Part shown: in pieces, positions 19,626-28,006 of the stretch
How positions within the stretch are numbered: the stretch's first letter is position 1
Layout: every line of letters begins with the position of its first letter
Origin: Methanobrevibacter gottschalkii DSM 11977
GTDB taxonomy: Archaea; Methanobacteriota; Methanobacteria; Methanobacteriales; Methanobacteriaceae
Reading direction: 5' to 3'
Length of the DNA: 64,000 bases
Assembly: GCF_003814835.1 (NCBI RefSeq)
Contig: NZ_RKRG01000004.1
Coordinates: 1-64,000 of the forward strand
The notes under the pieces: generated by a model
What the model saw: only the letters and a program-made list of their open reading frames with translations
Told to the model about the DNA's origin: nothing
Databases searched by the model: none
Translations under genes and position numbers: made by a program

Positions 19626-20303
19626 ATGAAAATTGTAATCGCAATTGGAGGATCAATTTTACTTAAAGAATATGATTGTAAAAAATTTCAGGAATATAGT
19701 GCTATTTTAAAAGATTTATCTACTGAACATGAATTATTCGTTGTAGTAGGTGGTGGAAAACCTGCTAGAGAATATATTAATGTAGTTCGTGATTTAGGTG
19801 CCGGTGAAGCACAATGTGATGACATTGGAATTGAAGTAACAAGAATCAATGCTAAATTAATGCTTTCAGCCCTTGGTGATGCGGCATATCAAAGAGTACC
19901 TCACAATTTCCAAGAAGCTTTAGAATTCTCAGCTACTGGAAAAATAATAGTAATGGGAGGAACTGAACCTGCACACAGTACTGATGCAGTATCTGCAATT
20001 TTAGCAGAATACATTCAAGCAGATAAACTCATCAACTTAACTTCTGTTGATGGAATGTATACAAAAGATCCCAATAAATTTGATGATGCAGAGCTTGTTT
20101 CTGAAATTACCGCAACTGAATTGCTTAACTTTTTAAGTGATAAAGATGTTAAAGCTGGAACTTATGAATTCTTCGACACTACTGCTGTTCAGATGATTAA
20201 AAGATCTGATTTGGAAACTGTTATTACAAACGGTTTTAAACCAGAAAACTTAATTAAAGCAGTCAACGGAGAAACTGTAGGAACAAAAATTATTAACGAA
20301 TAG
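19626..20303 (+). CDS. pyrH: UMP kinase (archaeal type)
   Basis: Protein of 225 residues of the amino acid kinase family. Visible motifs are the N-terminal [22 protein letters not shown] (phosphate/UMP binding), [14 protein letters not shown] and [11 protein letters not shown] (nucleotide base region). Archaeal UMP kinases are about 225 residues, which fits. It converts UMP to UDP with ATP in pyrimidine nucleotide synthesis. The start follows AAGGTGA. It is followed after 8 bases by the TatD gene, suggesting an operon that continues to 22701. Confidence 0.93.
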   Translation: MKIVIAIGGSILLKEYDCKKFQEYSAILKDLSTEHELFVVVGGGKPAREYINVVRDLGAGEAQCDDIGIEVTRINAKLMLSALGDAAYQRVPHNFQEALEFSATGKIIVMGGTEPAHSTDAVSAILAEYIQADKLINLTSVDGMYTKDPNKFDDAELVSEITATELLNFLSDKDVKAGTYEFFDTTAVQMIKRSDLETVITNGFKPENLIKAVNGETVGTKIINE

Positions 20304-20311
20304 GTGATTTA

Positions 20312-21100
20312 GTGGATAATCTTGTTGATATTGGCCTGAATTTAATGCATTCTTCATTTAAAAAAGACAGAGTTGAACTTATTGAGGAAGCAAAAAAAGT
20401 AGGTGTTAACCAATTCATTATCACAGGAACTAATGTTCATTCAAGCCAGATGGCAGCTGAATATGCTTCAAAATACCCCGGAACTTTGTTTTCAACTTCA
20501 GGTGTCCATCCACATGATGCTAAAACATGCAATGGACACACAATGTTCGAACTTGAAAAAATAGCTAAAAATGATTGTGTTGTGGCTATTGGAGAATGCG
20601 GTCTTGATTATAACAGAAACTTCTCCCCACAAGATTTGCAAAGAAAATGGTTTGAAGCTCAAATTGAAGTGGCTGAAAGGATAAATATGCCATTATTCTT
20701 ACATGAAAGAGAAGCACATGAAGATTTATACAACATATTAAAAAGACATGATAATGTTATTGAAAAATCAGTAGTGCATTGTTTTACTGGAACAAAACAA
20801 GAAGCACAAAATTATATTGATTTAGGTTGTTTTATTGGTGTTACCGGATGGATTTGCGATATGAAAAGAGGAAGAAATCTTCAAGAAGCAGTAAGTGCAA
20901 TTCCTCCTGAAAAATTAATGATTGAAACAGATGCACCCTTTTTAATACCAAAAAATTTCGAATTTAAACCTAAAAAAAATAGAAATGAACCAAAATATTT
21001 ACCTCATATCCTCGAAACAATTGCACTTTGCATGGGAATAGATGCTGAAGAGCTTGGAGAGCAAGTTAGCAGAAATACTAAAGAATTTTTTAAAATATAA
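20312..21100 (+). CDS. tatD: TatD-family metal-dependent DNase
   Basis: Protein of 262 residues with the TatD TIM-barrel hallmarks: DIGLNLMHSSF at the start, STSGVHPHDA, VAIGECGLDY, LFLHEREAHED, VVHCFTG and IETDAPFL, which supply the His, Glu and Asp metal ligands. Family members are magnesium-dependent 3'-5' exonucleases or phosphodiesterases. The start is a GTG at 20312 preceded by AGGTGA, 8 bases after pyrH. The length is normal. Confidence 0.9.
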   Translation: MDNLVDIGLNLMHSSFKKDRVELIEEAKKVGVNQFIITGTNVHSSQMAAEYASKYPGTLFSTSGVHPHDAKTCNGHTMFELEKIAKNDCVVAIGECGLDYNRNFSPQDLQRKWFEAQIEVAERINMPLFLHEREAHEDLYNILKRHDNVIEKSVVHCFTGTKQEAQNYIDLGCFIGVTGWICDMKRGRNLQEAVSAIPPEKLMIETDAPFLIPKNFEFKPKKNRNEPKYLPHILETIALCMGIDAEELGEQVSRNTKEFFKI

Positions 21101-21112
21101 GGAGATGAAAAA

Positions 21113-21304
21113 ATGGCAGTAGAACCTCACAAACATTGTCCGATATGTGGAACTCCAATTCCATTAAATGAACTTGTATGCTCACCAGATTGTCAAAAAG
21201 TCTGGGATGCAAGATTAGCACAGACTAAAAGAACTAGAATTATATTGTACATAATAATTGCAATATTCTTAATAATATGGGCAATTATGACCTTTATGAA
21301 ATAG
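21113..21304 (+). CDS. Small zinc-ribbon membrane protein (DUF2116-like)
   Basis: 63 residues: an N-terminal Cys4 cluster (HCPICGTPIPLNELVCSPDC) and a single C-terminal membrane helix (about residues 43-60, IILYIIIAIFLIIWAIM). This architecture is the DUF2116 family found in euryarchaea. The zinc ribbon would face the cytoplasm. ATG 21113 is preceded by AAGGAGATG. Function unknown. Confidence 0.75.
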   Translation: MAVEPHKHCPICGTPIPLNELVCSPDCQKVWDARLAQTKRTRIILYIIIAIFLIIWAIMTFMK

Positions 21305-21312
21305 GGATATAA

Positions 21313-21636
21313 ATGATTTTAACCTCTTCAAATACACTCGTTAATAAACAAATAGTTGAATATAAAGGATTAGTTACTGGTGAATCACTCATCGGATCAA
21401 ATATCTATAAAGACTTATTCTCGGGTGTTCGTGATGTTGTAGGTGGAAGAACATCCAAATATGAAGAAGAATTAAAAAAAGCAAGAGATATTGCTTTTAA
21501 AAGTATGGAAGAGAAAGCTGAAAATTTAGGTGCAAATGCTATAATTGGACTTAAAATATCTTACGATAATCTCGGCGGCACTATGGGAAATACAATTCTT
21601 GTAACTGCTTATGGTACTGCTGTGAAATGTGAATAA
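21313..21636 (+). CDS. YbjQ-family (heavy-metal-binding domain) protein
   Basis: 107 residues matching the YbjQ/DUF74 fold: start [20 protein letters not shown], then [20 protein letters not shown] and the core [20 protein letters not shown]. These proteins form beta-barrel-like pentamers; a biochemical role is not known. It sits in the pyrH-tatD gene string, and the following gene carries a diverged version of the same domain. Confidence 0.85.
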   Translation: MILTSSNTLVNKQIVEYKGLVTGESLIGSNIYKDLFSGVRDVVGGRTSKYEEELKKARDIAFKSMEEKAENLGANAIIGLKISYDNLGGTMGNTILVTAYGTAVKCE

Positions 21637-21637
21637 C

Positions 21638-22486
21638 ATGAAATTTAAAGTACCGGAAAAACCTGAAAATTTACAAGAAAGACTCATATGCATAATTTTC
21701 GGCACTTTTGTTGGAACTGCAGTCTATGTATTATTCTTATACTTGAATATAGCAATTTTAGGCTGGAATTTAGGATTGATTTTTGCACCATTGCTTGCAG
21801 GATATGCTGAAACAATGCTTGCAGAAAGAATGCTGAGTAGTGATACCGGTGCTATAAGCGCATTTATTCTTTTTGCAGGTACAACATTTTATAGTTTTAT
21901 TCTAGTAAATCCTACACTTGGTGCAAATTTTATCACATTCGGAGCAACCGCAGTAATCTTACAGGCAGCATTCCCTACATTAATCAATTACATATTACTT
22001 GTTATTATAATTGGAGCTATCTTTTACATTTTAAGATTTGTTAAAAAAACACTTACAAGAATTTATCTTAAAATAAAACATATAATATACAAATACATTC
22101 TTAAAAAGCCATTTGAAGTCAAACCTAAAGCTATTGAATATTATGATGAACTCAGAAATAATCAAGAAATTAATAGCCTTGGAGTTATTTTTATGACCAG
22201 TACTGATGTTCCCGATAAACATGTTATTAATTTAGGTCAGTTTCAGTCTACAGTGATTTTAGAAAAAGAACCTGACCTATTGGATTTAAATCCCAAAGAA
22301 AGGGAAAATCACACATTGACAATATTAAAATCAGGAAAAGACAAATGTTTAATTGGTTTAACTGATAAAATAAAAGCTGCTGGTGGTAATGGCATTATTG
22401 ATTTAGATATTCAATACATTAAAATTGGATTTGGTGGTGAAAGTTACCAGATAAGTGCAATGGGAATGGGAGTATATATAAATTAA
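21638..22486 (+). CDS. Membrane protein with YbjQ-like C-terminal domain
   Basis: About 282 residues. Four to five membrane segments fill residues 15-135 (LICIIFGTFVGTAVYVLFLY; PLLAGYAETMLAERM; IILVIIIGAIFYIL-like helix), followed by a cytoplasmic domain whose end (IKAAGGNGIIDLDIQYIKIG) copies the YbjQ core of the preceding gene ([19 protein letters not shown]). I use the ATG at 21638; a GTG at 21629 is in frame but overlaps the upstream stop. The pairing of free and membrane-bound YbjQ domains suggests that they assemble together at the membrane. Function unknown. Confidence 0.7.
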   Translation: MKFKVPEKPENLQERLICIIFGTFVGTAVYVLFLYLNIAILGWNLGLIFAPLLAGYAETMLAERMLSSDTGAISAFILFAGTTFYSFILVNPTLGANFITFGATAVILQAAFPTLINYILLVIIIGAIFYILRFVKKTLTRIYLKIKHIIYKYILKKPFEVKPKAIEYYDELRNNQEINSLGVIFMTSTDVPDKHVINLGQFQSTVILEKEPDLLDLNPKERENHTLTILKSGKDKCLIGLTDKIKAAGGNGIIDLDIQYIKIGFGGESYQISAMGMGVYIN

Positions 22487-22497
22487 AGGTGAAAAAT

Positions 22498-22701
22498 ATG
22501 GATAAAAAAATGATTGTATCAATAATTGGATATATTGTAGCATTGTTAATCCCTATTGTTGGATTAGTATATGGAGCAATATTGTTTTTCTTTAAAAAAG
22601 AAGAACCAACATATCGAAAACATGGCAGATTGATTATTTATTTCTCAATCGTGATTTTTGTTGCAACTTTAATAGCCAAATTATTAATAGGCGGATTCTA
22701 G
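22498..22701 (+). CDS. Small two-helix membrane protein
   Basis: 67 residues with two membrane helices (IVSIIGYIVALLIPIVGLVY and IIYFSIVIFVATLIAKLLI) separated by a short basic loop (KKEEPTYRKHGR). AGGTG at 22487-22491 points to the ATG at 22498 rather than the overlapping GTG at 22489. It is the last gene of the string starting at pyrH. Not recognised. Confidence 0.7.
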   Translation: MDKKMIVSIIGYIVALLIPIVGLVYGAILFFFKKEEPTYRKHGRLIIYFSIVIFVATLIAKLLIGGF

Positions 22702-22731
22702 CAAAAAATAGTTAGTTGAATGAAATAAATT

Positions 22732-23091
22732 TCAAGTTATTTCATTTAATCTTTTTTTAAACTCATCATTTTCCTTACAGTTACTAATAGCTTTTTTTAA
22801 AATCTCTTTTTCAGAATCAATGTCTCCTTGCTTTTGATAAATATTGGCTATTGCCTCATAAGCTTTTATAGAATCTGGTAGAATAAAAATAATCTGTTTG
22901 TATAACTCAACAGCTTCACCAAGTTGGCCATTTTTTTCCAAGTACTGAGCTTCATTCATAAGATAAGATATATTCTTAAATTTACTTTCACCTTTAGGCT
23001 TTGTTTTCCCTTTTACATTCCTTAACTTATCAAAAATATCTTCTGCATCATTAACATCAAAATTTTCTCCAATTTTTCTATTTTCCTTCAT
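22732..23091 (-). CDS. Small TPR protein
   Basis: 119 residues: a charged N-terminal 40 residues, then two to three TPR-like helices (YLEKNGQLGEAVELYKQIIF and AIANIYQKQGDIDSEKEIL). AAGGTGG followed by TTTG places the ATG at 23091; a TTG at 23094 is the alternative. It starts 9 bases after the TauE stop and is probably co-transcribed with it. It is unrelated in detail to the TPR family at 0.1-4.8 kb. Partner unknown. Confidence 0.7.
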   Translation of the reverse strand: MKENRKIGENFDVNDAEDIFDKLRNVKGKTKPKGESKFKNISYLMNEAQYLEKNGQLGEAVELYKQIIFILPDSIKAYEAIANIYQKQGDIDSEKEILKKAISNCKENDEFKKRLNEIT

Positions 23092-23100
23092 CAAACCACC

Positions 23101-23910
23101 TTAAGGTAATACTCCTAACATTTTCAATGCCATGTACAAAATTACTATTGAGAATATTATTTTTAACTTCTTTTGAGGAACCCTATGTGCCATTTTTGCA
23201 CCAAATGACGCCATAGGTACAGAAAAACATGCAATTAAAACTAAGTTAATGATATTTACATAACCTATTGAATATGGAAATGTGCTTACTCCCCAACCAG
23301 TAATCATGTAAGATAAAAATCCCCCGATTGCTGTTAGACTAATAAATATTGAAGAGGTTCCAATTGCTTCAATCATTGAAAATCCAAGAAGTGCTGTTAA
23401 AATAGCTATTAAAAATATTCCTCCACCGACTCCTAAAAGTCCAGATGAAAATCCAACAAGCAAACCAATGAGTCCAATACTTGTCCAATTAAATGGAATT
23501 CTAGCTTTTTCTCTTTCTTTATTAATATTAACAATATTGTTAAAAGCTATGAATAATAATAAAAGACCAAATATAATTTCTAATGTTCTTGAAGGAAGTG
23601 CTGATGCAACGAAACCCCCTACAAAACCACCAATTACTCCAAAAATACCTAAACGAATTCCTGGTTTTAAAATATTATCCATTGATTTTGTGTGTCTATA
23701 AGCACCACTAAGTGATGTTGGAATAATGATTGCAAGGCTTGTTCCAAAAGATATTAGTATAGCAAGATCTGGTGCAACACCAATATACTTTAATAAGAAA
23801 AATTGAAGAGGAGTTATTAAAAATCCTCCACCAACACCTAGAAGTCCTGATGCGAAACCTGCAAATATACCAATTAAAATCAAACCTACAAAATATTCGA
23901 TTGTAAACAT
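23101..23910 (-). CDS. TauE/SafE-family anion exporter
   Basis: 269 residues, eight predicted membrane helices in two homologous halves. Each half carries the family signature (FASGLLGVGGGFLITPLQFF near residue 20, and SSGLLGVGGGIFLIAIL near residue 155). The family moves sulfite, organosulfonates or related anions across the membrane; the substrate here is unknown. YeiH at 25703 is another putative sulfur-anion exporter nearby. Confidence 0.85.
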   Translation of the reverse strand: MFTIEYFVGLILIGIFAGFASGLLGVGGGFLITPLQFFLLKYIGVAPDLAILISFGTSLAIIIPTSLSGAYRHTKSMDNILKPGIRLGIFGVIGGFVGGFVASALPSRTLEIIFGLLLLFIAFNNIVNINKEREKARIPFNWTSIGLIGLLVGFSSGLLGVGGGIFLIAILTALLGFSMIEAIGTSSIFISLTAIGGFLSYMITGWGVSTFPYSIGYVNIINLVLIACFSVPMASFGAKMAHRVPQKKLKIIFSIVILYMALKMLGVLP

Positions 23911-23951
23911 AACATCACTTATTTAAAGTATTAAATATTAAATTATTGTTA

Positions 23952-25010
23952 ATGAAAGTTAATAAAACTATCTTAGTTGGATTTTTATTCTTATTGATTG
24001 GAGCATTCATATTTGTATCTGACCTCTTAAATCCCCTTATAAGACCGGTAACTCATTTATTTTTAATGGGATCATCGAAAGGAAAAGACATTATATTTTT
24101 TGGTCTTTTAGGATTGCTTCTAATTTTATCACAAGTAATACCCAGAAAAATCGATGCTACCCGATATTTGAAAATATCAATTGTTATCGGATTTGTTTTA
24201 CTTGTATTTGGAAATCTTCTGGAAGTTGTATTTAGACTACAAATGGGAATCAAACTTAACACTGTGTTTTGTTCTATGTCCAGCACGATGAGTTCTACAA
24301 GTATTTTACATACTCATTTGTTAAAGTCCATTTTAGGTGAAGTTTTAACTAAAATAATTGGACCATTCATTCAAAGCAACATCAATACAGGTGTTGGACT
24401 ATATGCATATGTCCCAGATATTAGTTTTTTAGTGGTTTTAATCATTCCAATTTTATTTATCACACTTATTTTAGCAAATCAAAAAAGACCATGGTTTACA
24501 AACTTTTTAATTGCTTTTTTTTCAAGTTGTCTTCTTATCGGATCATTTGATGGAGGTCTTTGGGCCACACCCTCCCTTGTAGGTCTTTTAGGATTATGGA
24601 TTGTTTATAGAAATGGATATTACTTAAACTTACATTTAGGAAAAATCATAAAAGATAAAAAATTATTAAAGGCTAATGAAAATATCCAACCATCATATAG
24701 AAATATTGGTTTAAGTGAAGCAAAATATTTATTCAATAGATTTTTACCAATCCTAATAATTCTTATTGTTATAGCTTTAAGATTTACTGTAGCTTTTGCT
24801 GGTGCAGAACCCGATTATTATACAGTAGAAATAGTCAACATGACAGATAATGTTGATTTTGGAGACATTCCAATAGAAAAAATAAGCAATGAAACATATC
24901 ATGTAGATTCCAATTATAATGAAATGGAATTAATTAATGATTTAAAAGTACCATTAAATAATTCCTGCAAGTACTACACAGTTTCTTGGAATGCATATTC
25001 CTATTTATAG
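23952..25010 (+). CDS. Polytopic membrane protein of unknown function
   Basis: About 352 residues with eight or nine hydrophobic segments (ILVGFLFLLIGAFIFVSDLL; FVLLVFGNLLEVVFRL; LVVLIIPILFITLILA; LLIGSFDGGLWATPSLVGLL; FLPILIILIVIALRFTVAF) and a C-terminal extracellular domain of about 75 residues (AGAEPDYYTVEIVNMTDNVD). The ATG at 23952 is preferred to the TTG at 23946. It overlaps the convergent nitroreductase by 10 bases. No family recognised. Confidence 0.65.
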   Translation: MKVNKTILVGFLFLLIGAFIFVSDLLNPLIRPVTHLFLMGSSKGKDIIFFGLLGLLLILSQVIPRKIDATRYLKISIVIGFVLLVFGNLLEVVFRLQMGIKLNTVFCSMSSTMSSTSILHTHLLKSILGEVLTKIIGPFIQSNINTGVGLYAYVPDISFLVVLIIPILFITLILANQKRPWFTNFLIAFFSSCLLIGSFDGGLWATPSLVGLLGLWIVYRNGYYLNLHLGKIIKDKKLLKANENIQPSYRNIGLSEAKYLFNRFLPILIILIVIALRFTVAFAGAEPDYYTVEIVNMTDNVDFGDIPIEKISNETYHVDSNYNEMELINDLKVPLNNSCKYYTVSWNAYSYL

Positions 25011-25644
25011 ATTTTTAATATTTCATCCACATCTAACTTTTCTGCCCTAAAATCATTGAGTTTACTGTCAGATGCATAGCCTAATGCAATTCCTGCAATG
25101 ATACTCTCATCATCAGAAATCTGCATATTTTCACGTAAAATTTCCGGATATTTAACAAGTTCATAAGCTGGAATTGAATCAATGTCTTTTTCACTTGCAG
25201 CAAGCATTAAACTCATTGAAAAAGCACCTAAATCATAAACCGACCACATTGGAGATGTCTTTGGCATTGTAATATATGCAACGCAGGTGCATTGAAAAGT
25301 ATTGGTTGAGCAGCCCTAAACTCCTTTTGGATTTCAGGATTTTCACCGATAGTTTCTACAAGATTTGCCATGTTTTTTAAAGCACGCATTCCAAAATCTT
25401 CTCTGTGACCAGTTGGCAGATCAGAATCACCAGGTATTTCATCAGCATTTTTACTAATCCAAGCTTCACGGATTTTATCTAAAGACTTTCCAGTTGCAAT
25501 ATGAACATTCCAGGGTTGTGTATTACCCCATGATGGTGACATACTAGCAGTCTTTACAATTTCACATAAATCTTCATCTGGAATTGAATCTTCTTTAAAA
25601 TCCCGAGCAGAATATCTCTTTTCCATTAAATCTTTAAAACTCAT
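25001..25644 (-). pseudogene. Nitroreductase-family gene with one frameshift
   Basis: Two overlapping open stretches encode one nitroreductase of about 214 residues. The N-terminal part (MSFKDLMEKRYSARDFKED, then SMSPSWGNTQPWNVHIATG) ends in a false tail after FNAPALHI; the rest (MPKTSPMWSVYDLGAFSMSL, SIIAGIALGYASD) is in another frame. Adding one base near 25275 gives NAPA, one residue, AYITMPKTSP and an uninterrupted 215-codon gene. The break is not in a homopolymer. I use the ATG at 25644, not the longer open frame to 25695. FMN-binding residues are intact in both parts, so this may be a recent mutation or a sequencing error. Confidence 0.8.
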
Positions 25645-25702
25645 GATTATAGTATGATAATATAAGATATAAATATAACTAAAAAAATAGAACATGGAAT
25701 AA

Positions 25703-26734
25703 TTAAATTATCCCTAAAGTAAACTGAATTGAAATACTTACAATAATAATAGCAATCCAACAGGTAGCTCCAAGAATTATTGGTTTTGTTCCGGATTTAA
25801 CTAATTTTACAATATCAGTATGTAATCCAATAGCAGCCATAGCCAATATGATAAAGAATTTACTTAATTCTTTAAATGGTAAAAATACATTTGCATCCAC
25901 ACCTAAGCTTACTGCAAGAGTCGTGATAACGGAAGCAATTACAAAATATAAAATAAACATTGGAAATGCTTTTTTAAGTGAAAATTCCCCACCAACATAC
26001 TCTGATTTTTTTGAAGTGAAAACTGATAATGCTAAAGTGATTGGAATAATTGCTAATGTACGTGTTAATTTAACAGTACTTGCTTTATCAAGAGTTTGAC
26101 TTCCAAGTCCCCACATATTATCCCAGGTAGCAGCGGCTGCAGTTACAGATGAAGTGTCATTAATTGCAGTTCCTGCAAATAGACCAAATGGTCCCCCATC
26201 AACTGTTGAAAAACCAATTATTTTTCCTAAAAATGGGAAAATAATTGCAGCAAGAACATTGAAGAAGAATATTACAGAAATTGACTGTGCAACTTGTTCT
26301 TCATCTGCATTAATTACAGGTGCTGTTGCAGCAATAGCTGAACCCCCGCAAATCGATGAACCAACACCGATTAGTATTGCTGATTTTTCCTCGATATTTA
26401 GAATTTTTTGCATAATAAATGCAACAATTAAAGCGACGGAAATTGTTGCAATAATAATTGGAAGAGATTGAATTCCAGTTTTTAAAATTATATTCAAGTT
26501 TAATCCAAATCCTAAAAGAACAACTGCTGTTTGTAAGACATATTTAGATGTAAAACTTATTCCTTCATCAAAACTTTCTTTTTCATGCCATGCAAAAGCA
26601 ATCAACATTCCTAAGATAATCGCAATAATTGGACCGCCAATAACTGGAAATAAATTCCCCAAAATTAAGGATGGAATAGCGATGATTAAACAAACTATTA
26701 CACCATAAGAATATTTAAAAATTGAATTTAACAT
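25703..26734 (-). CDS. YeiH/UPF0324-family membrane transporter
   Basis: 343 residues with about ten membrane helices. Diagnostic segments are VVLLGFGLNLNIILKTG, GVGSSICGGSAIAATAPVI and AGTAINDTSSVTAAAATW, all typical of the UPF0324 (YeiH) family, which has been proposed to export sulfate or related ions; the substrate has not been settled. It is divergent from the EamA gene with a shared 95-base promoter region. Confidence 0.88.
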   Translation of the reverse strand: MLNSIFKYSYGVIVCLIIAIPSLILGNLFPVIGGPIIAIILGMLIAFAWHEKESFDEGISFTSKYVLQTAVVLLGFGLNLNIILKTGIQSLPIIIATISVALIVAFIMQKILNIEEKSAILIGVGSSICGGSAIAATAPVINADEEQVAQSISVIFFFNVLAAIIFPFLGKIIGFSTVDGGPFGLFAGTAINDTSSVTAAAATWDNMWGLGSQTLDKASTVKLTRTLAIIPITLALSVFTSKKSEYVGGEFSLKKAFPMFILYFVIASVITTLAVSLGVDANVFLPFKELSKFFIILAMAAIGLHTDIVKLVKSGTKPIILGATCWIAIIIVSISIQFTLGII

Positions 26735-26829
26735 ATAATCACCAATTAAAATTACTTTTATATAAACAATCGTATAAAAAAGTTTACTTTTTAGATAAAA
26801 TTTTATATACCCAAATTCAATTAAAGTCT
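26735..26829. promoter_or_regulatory. Divergent promoter region with two TATA boxes
   Basis: TTTTATATAC at about 26801-26810 lies 20-30 bases upstream of the EamA ATG on the plus strand, and TTTATATAAA near 26757-26767 reads as a TATA box for the minus-strand YeiH gene. Both fit archaeal promoters with short leaders. Confidence 0.55.
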
Positions 26830-27717
26830 ATGAAAAAAATCTATTTTATTTTACCCATCCTAGCCGGAATAATGTTTGGATCCGGTGGAGTATTTGTTCG
26901 AACATTAATGGTAAATGGAATTGATTCAACAACGCTTCTTTTTTTAAGGTTTTCAATAGCAATAATCCCCATAATGATAGCAATTTTAGTAACTGATAAA
27001 AGTTTGTTAAAAATAGATTTAATAGACATTTCATTATTTTTAGTTTGTGGAATATGTATTGTAGGACTTAATTTGTGCTACAACGAATCAATGGGAAATA
27101 TTCCCCTTTCATTAGCTGCAGTTTTATTATCACTTGCACCAATTTATGTCATTATAATTGCTTATTTTACATTTAAAGAAAAAATTACAAGAAAAAAAAT
27201 AATTTGTATGGCATTAGCCATATTTGGTTGTATTCTAATGACTGGTGTTTTGGAAACTAGTTTAAGCAACATTCCATTTTACGGAATCACTGCAGGTATT
27301 GGTGCGGGATTATTCTGGGCGATTTATTTAATGGCTTCTAAAAAATCAATTGAAAATGGAAAACACACATTTACAATACTTATTTATTCAATTACAATTA
27401 TTTCAATGGGATTGCTTCCATTTACAAACTTTGGACAAATCACAAATTTCATTTCAATTAATCCCATTTTAGTTATAATATTCTTAATAATGCACTCAAC
27501 ATTTTCATTTGCCCTTCCATATATTTTCTCAACTGTGAGTTTAGAGCATATAGATTCAGGAATAGCTTCAATATTATTATCTGGAGCAGAACCGTTTGCA
27601 GCACTTATATTTGGATTAATATTCTACTCAGAAATTCCAACATTTCTGATGTTTTGCGGATTTATATTGACTATCATTGCAATGATGGCGTTAAGTAGAA
27701 AAGAAGAAATCAAATAA
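26830..27717 (+). CDS. EamA/DMT-family transporter
   Basis: 295 residues with ten membrane helices in two EamA halves (start MKKIYFILPILAGIMFGSGG; second half ITAGIGAGLFWAIYLMASKK). Members of the drug/metabolite transporter superfamily export amino acids, nucleosides or other metabolites. I use the ATG at 26830, since the longer open frame lacks conservation-like character and runs through the promoter. It is followed by a 289-base spacer without a gene. Confidence 0.85.
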   Translation: MKKIYFILPILAGIMFGSGGVFVRTLMVNGIDSTTLLFLRFSIAIIPIMIAILVTDKSLLKIDLIDISLFLVCGICIVGLNLCYNESMGNIPLSLAAVLLSLAPIYVIIIAYFTFKEKITRKKIICMALAIFGCILMTGVLETSLSNIPFYGITAGIGAGLFWAIYLMASKKSIENGKHTFTILIYSITIISMGLLPFTNFGQITNFISINPILVIIFLIMHSTFSFALPYIFSTVSLEHIDSGIASILLSGAEPFAALIFGLIFYSEIPTFLMFCGFILTIIAMMALSRKEEIK

Positions 27718-28006
27718 AAAAACATGCCAAAACTGATAAATATTAATAATGACTTCAACCGGCGAGTTTAAAATAAGATAAAACAAAAAAAGAAAACATA
27801 CCCATGACAACATTAAATAAACAGCAAATATACTTTTGTCAATACTCATACATACGAACCATAGATGGTTTAAATTAAAAAAGTAAAAAAAATCTCTTTT
27901 AGAAATCCTTTAAACCTTCAGAAAAATAACATAATGAGTTAATACTTAAAGGCTAAAAAATCCATTTTTAAAAAAACTTATTAATTTAGAAAATAAACCT
28001 TAACAT

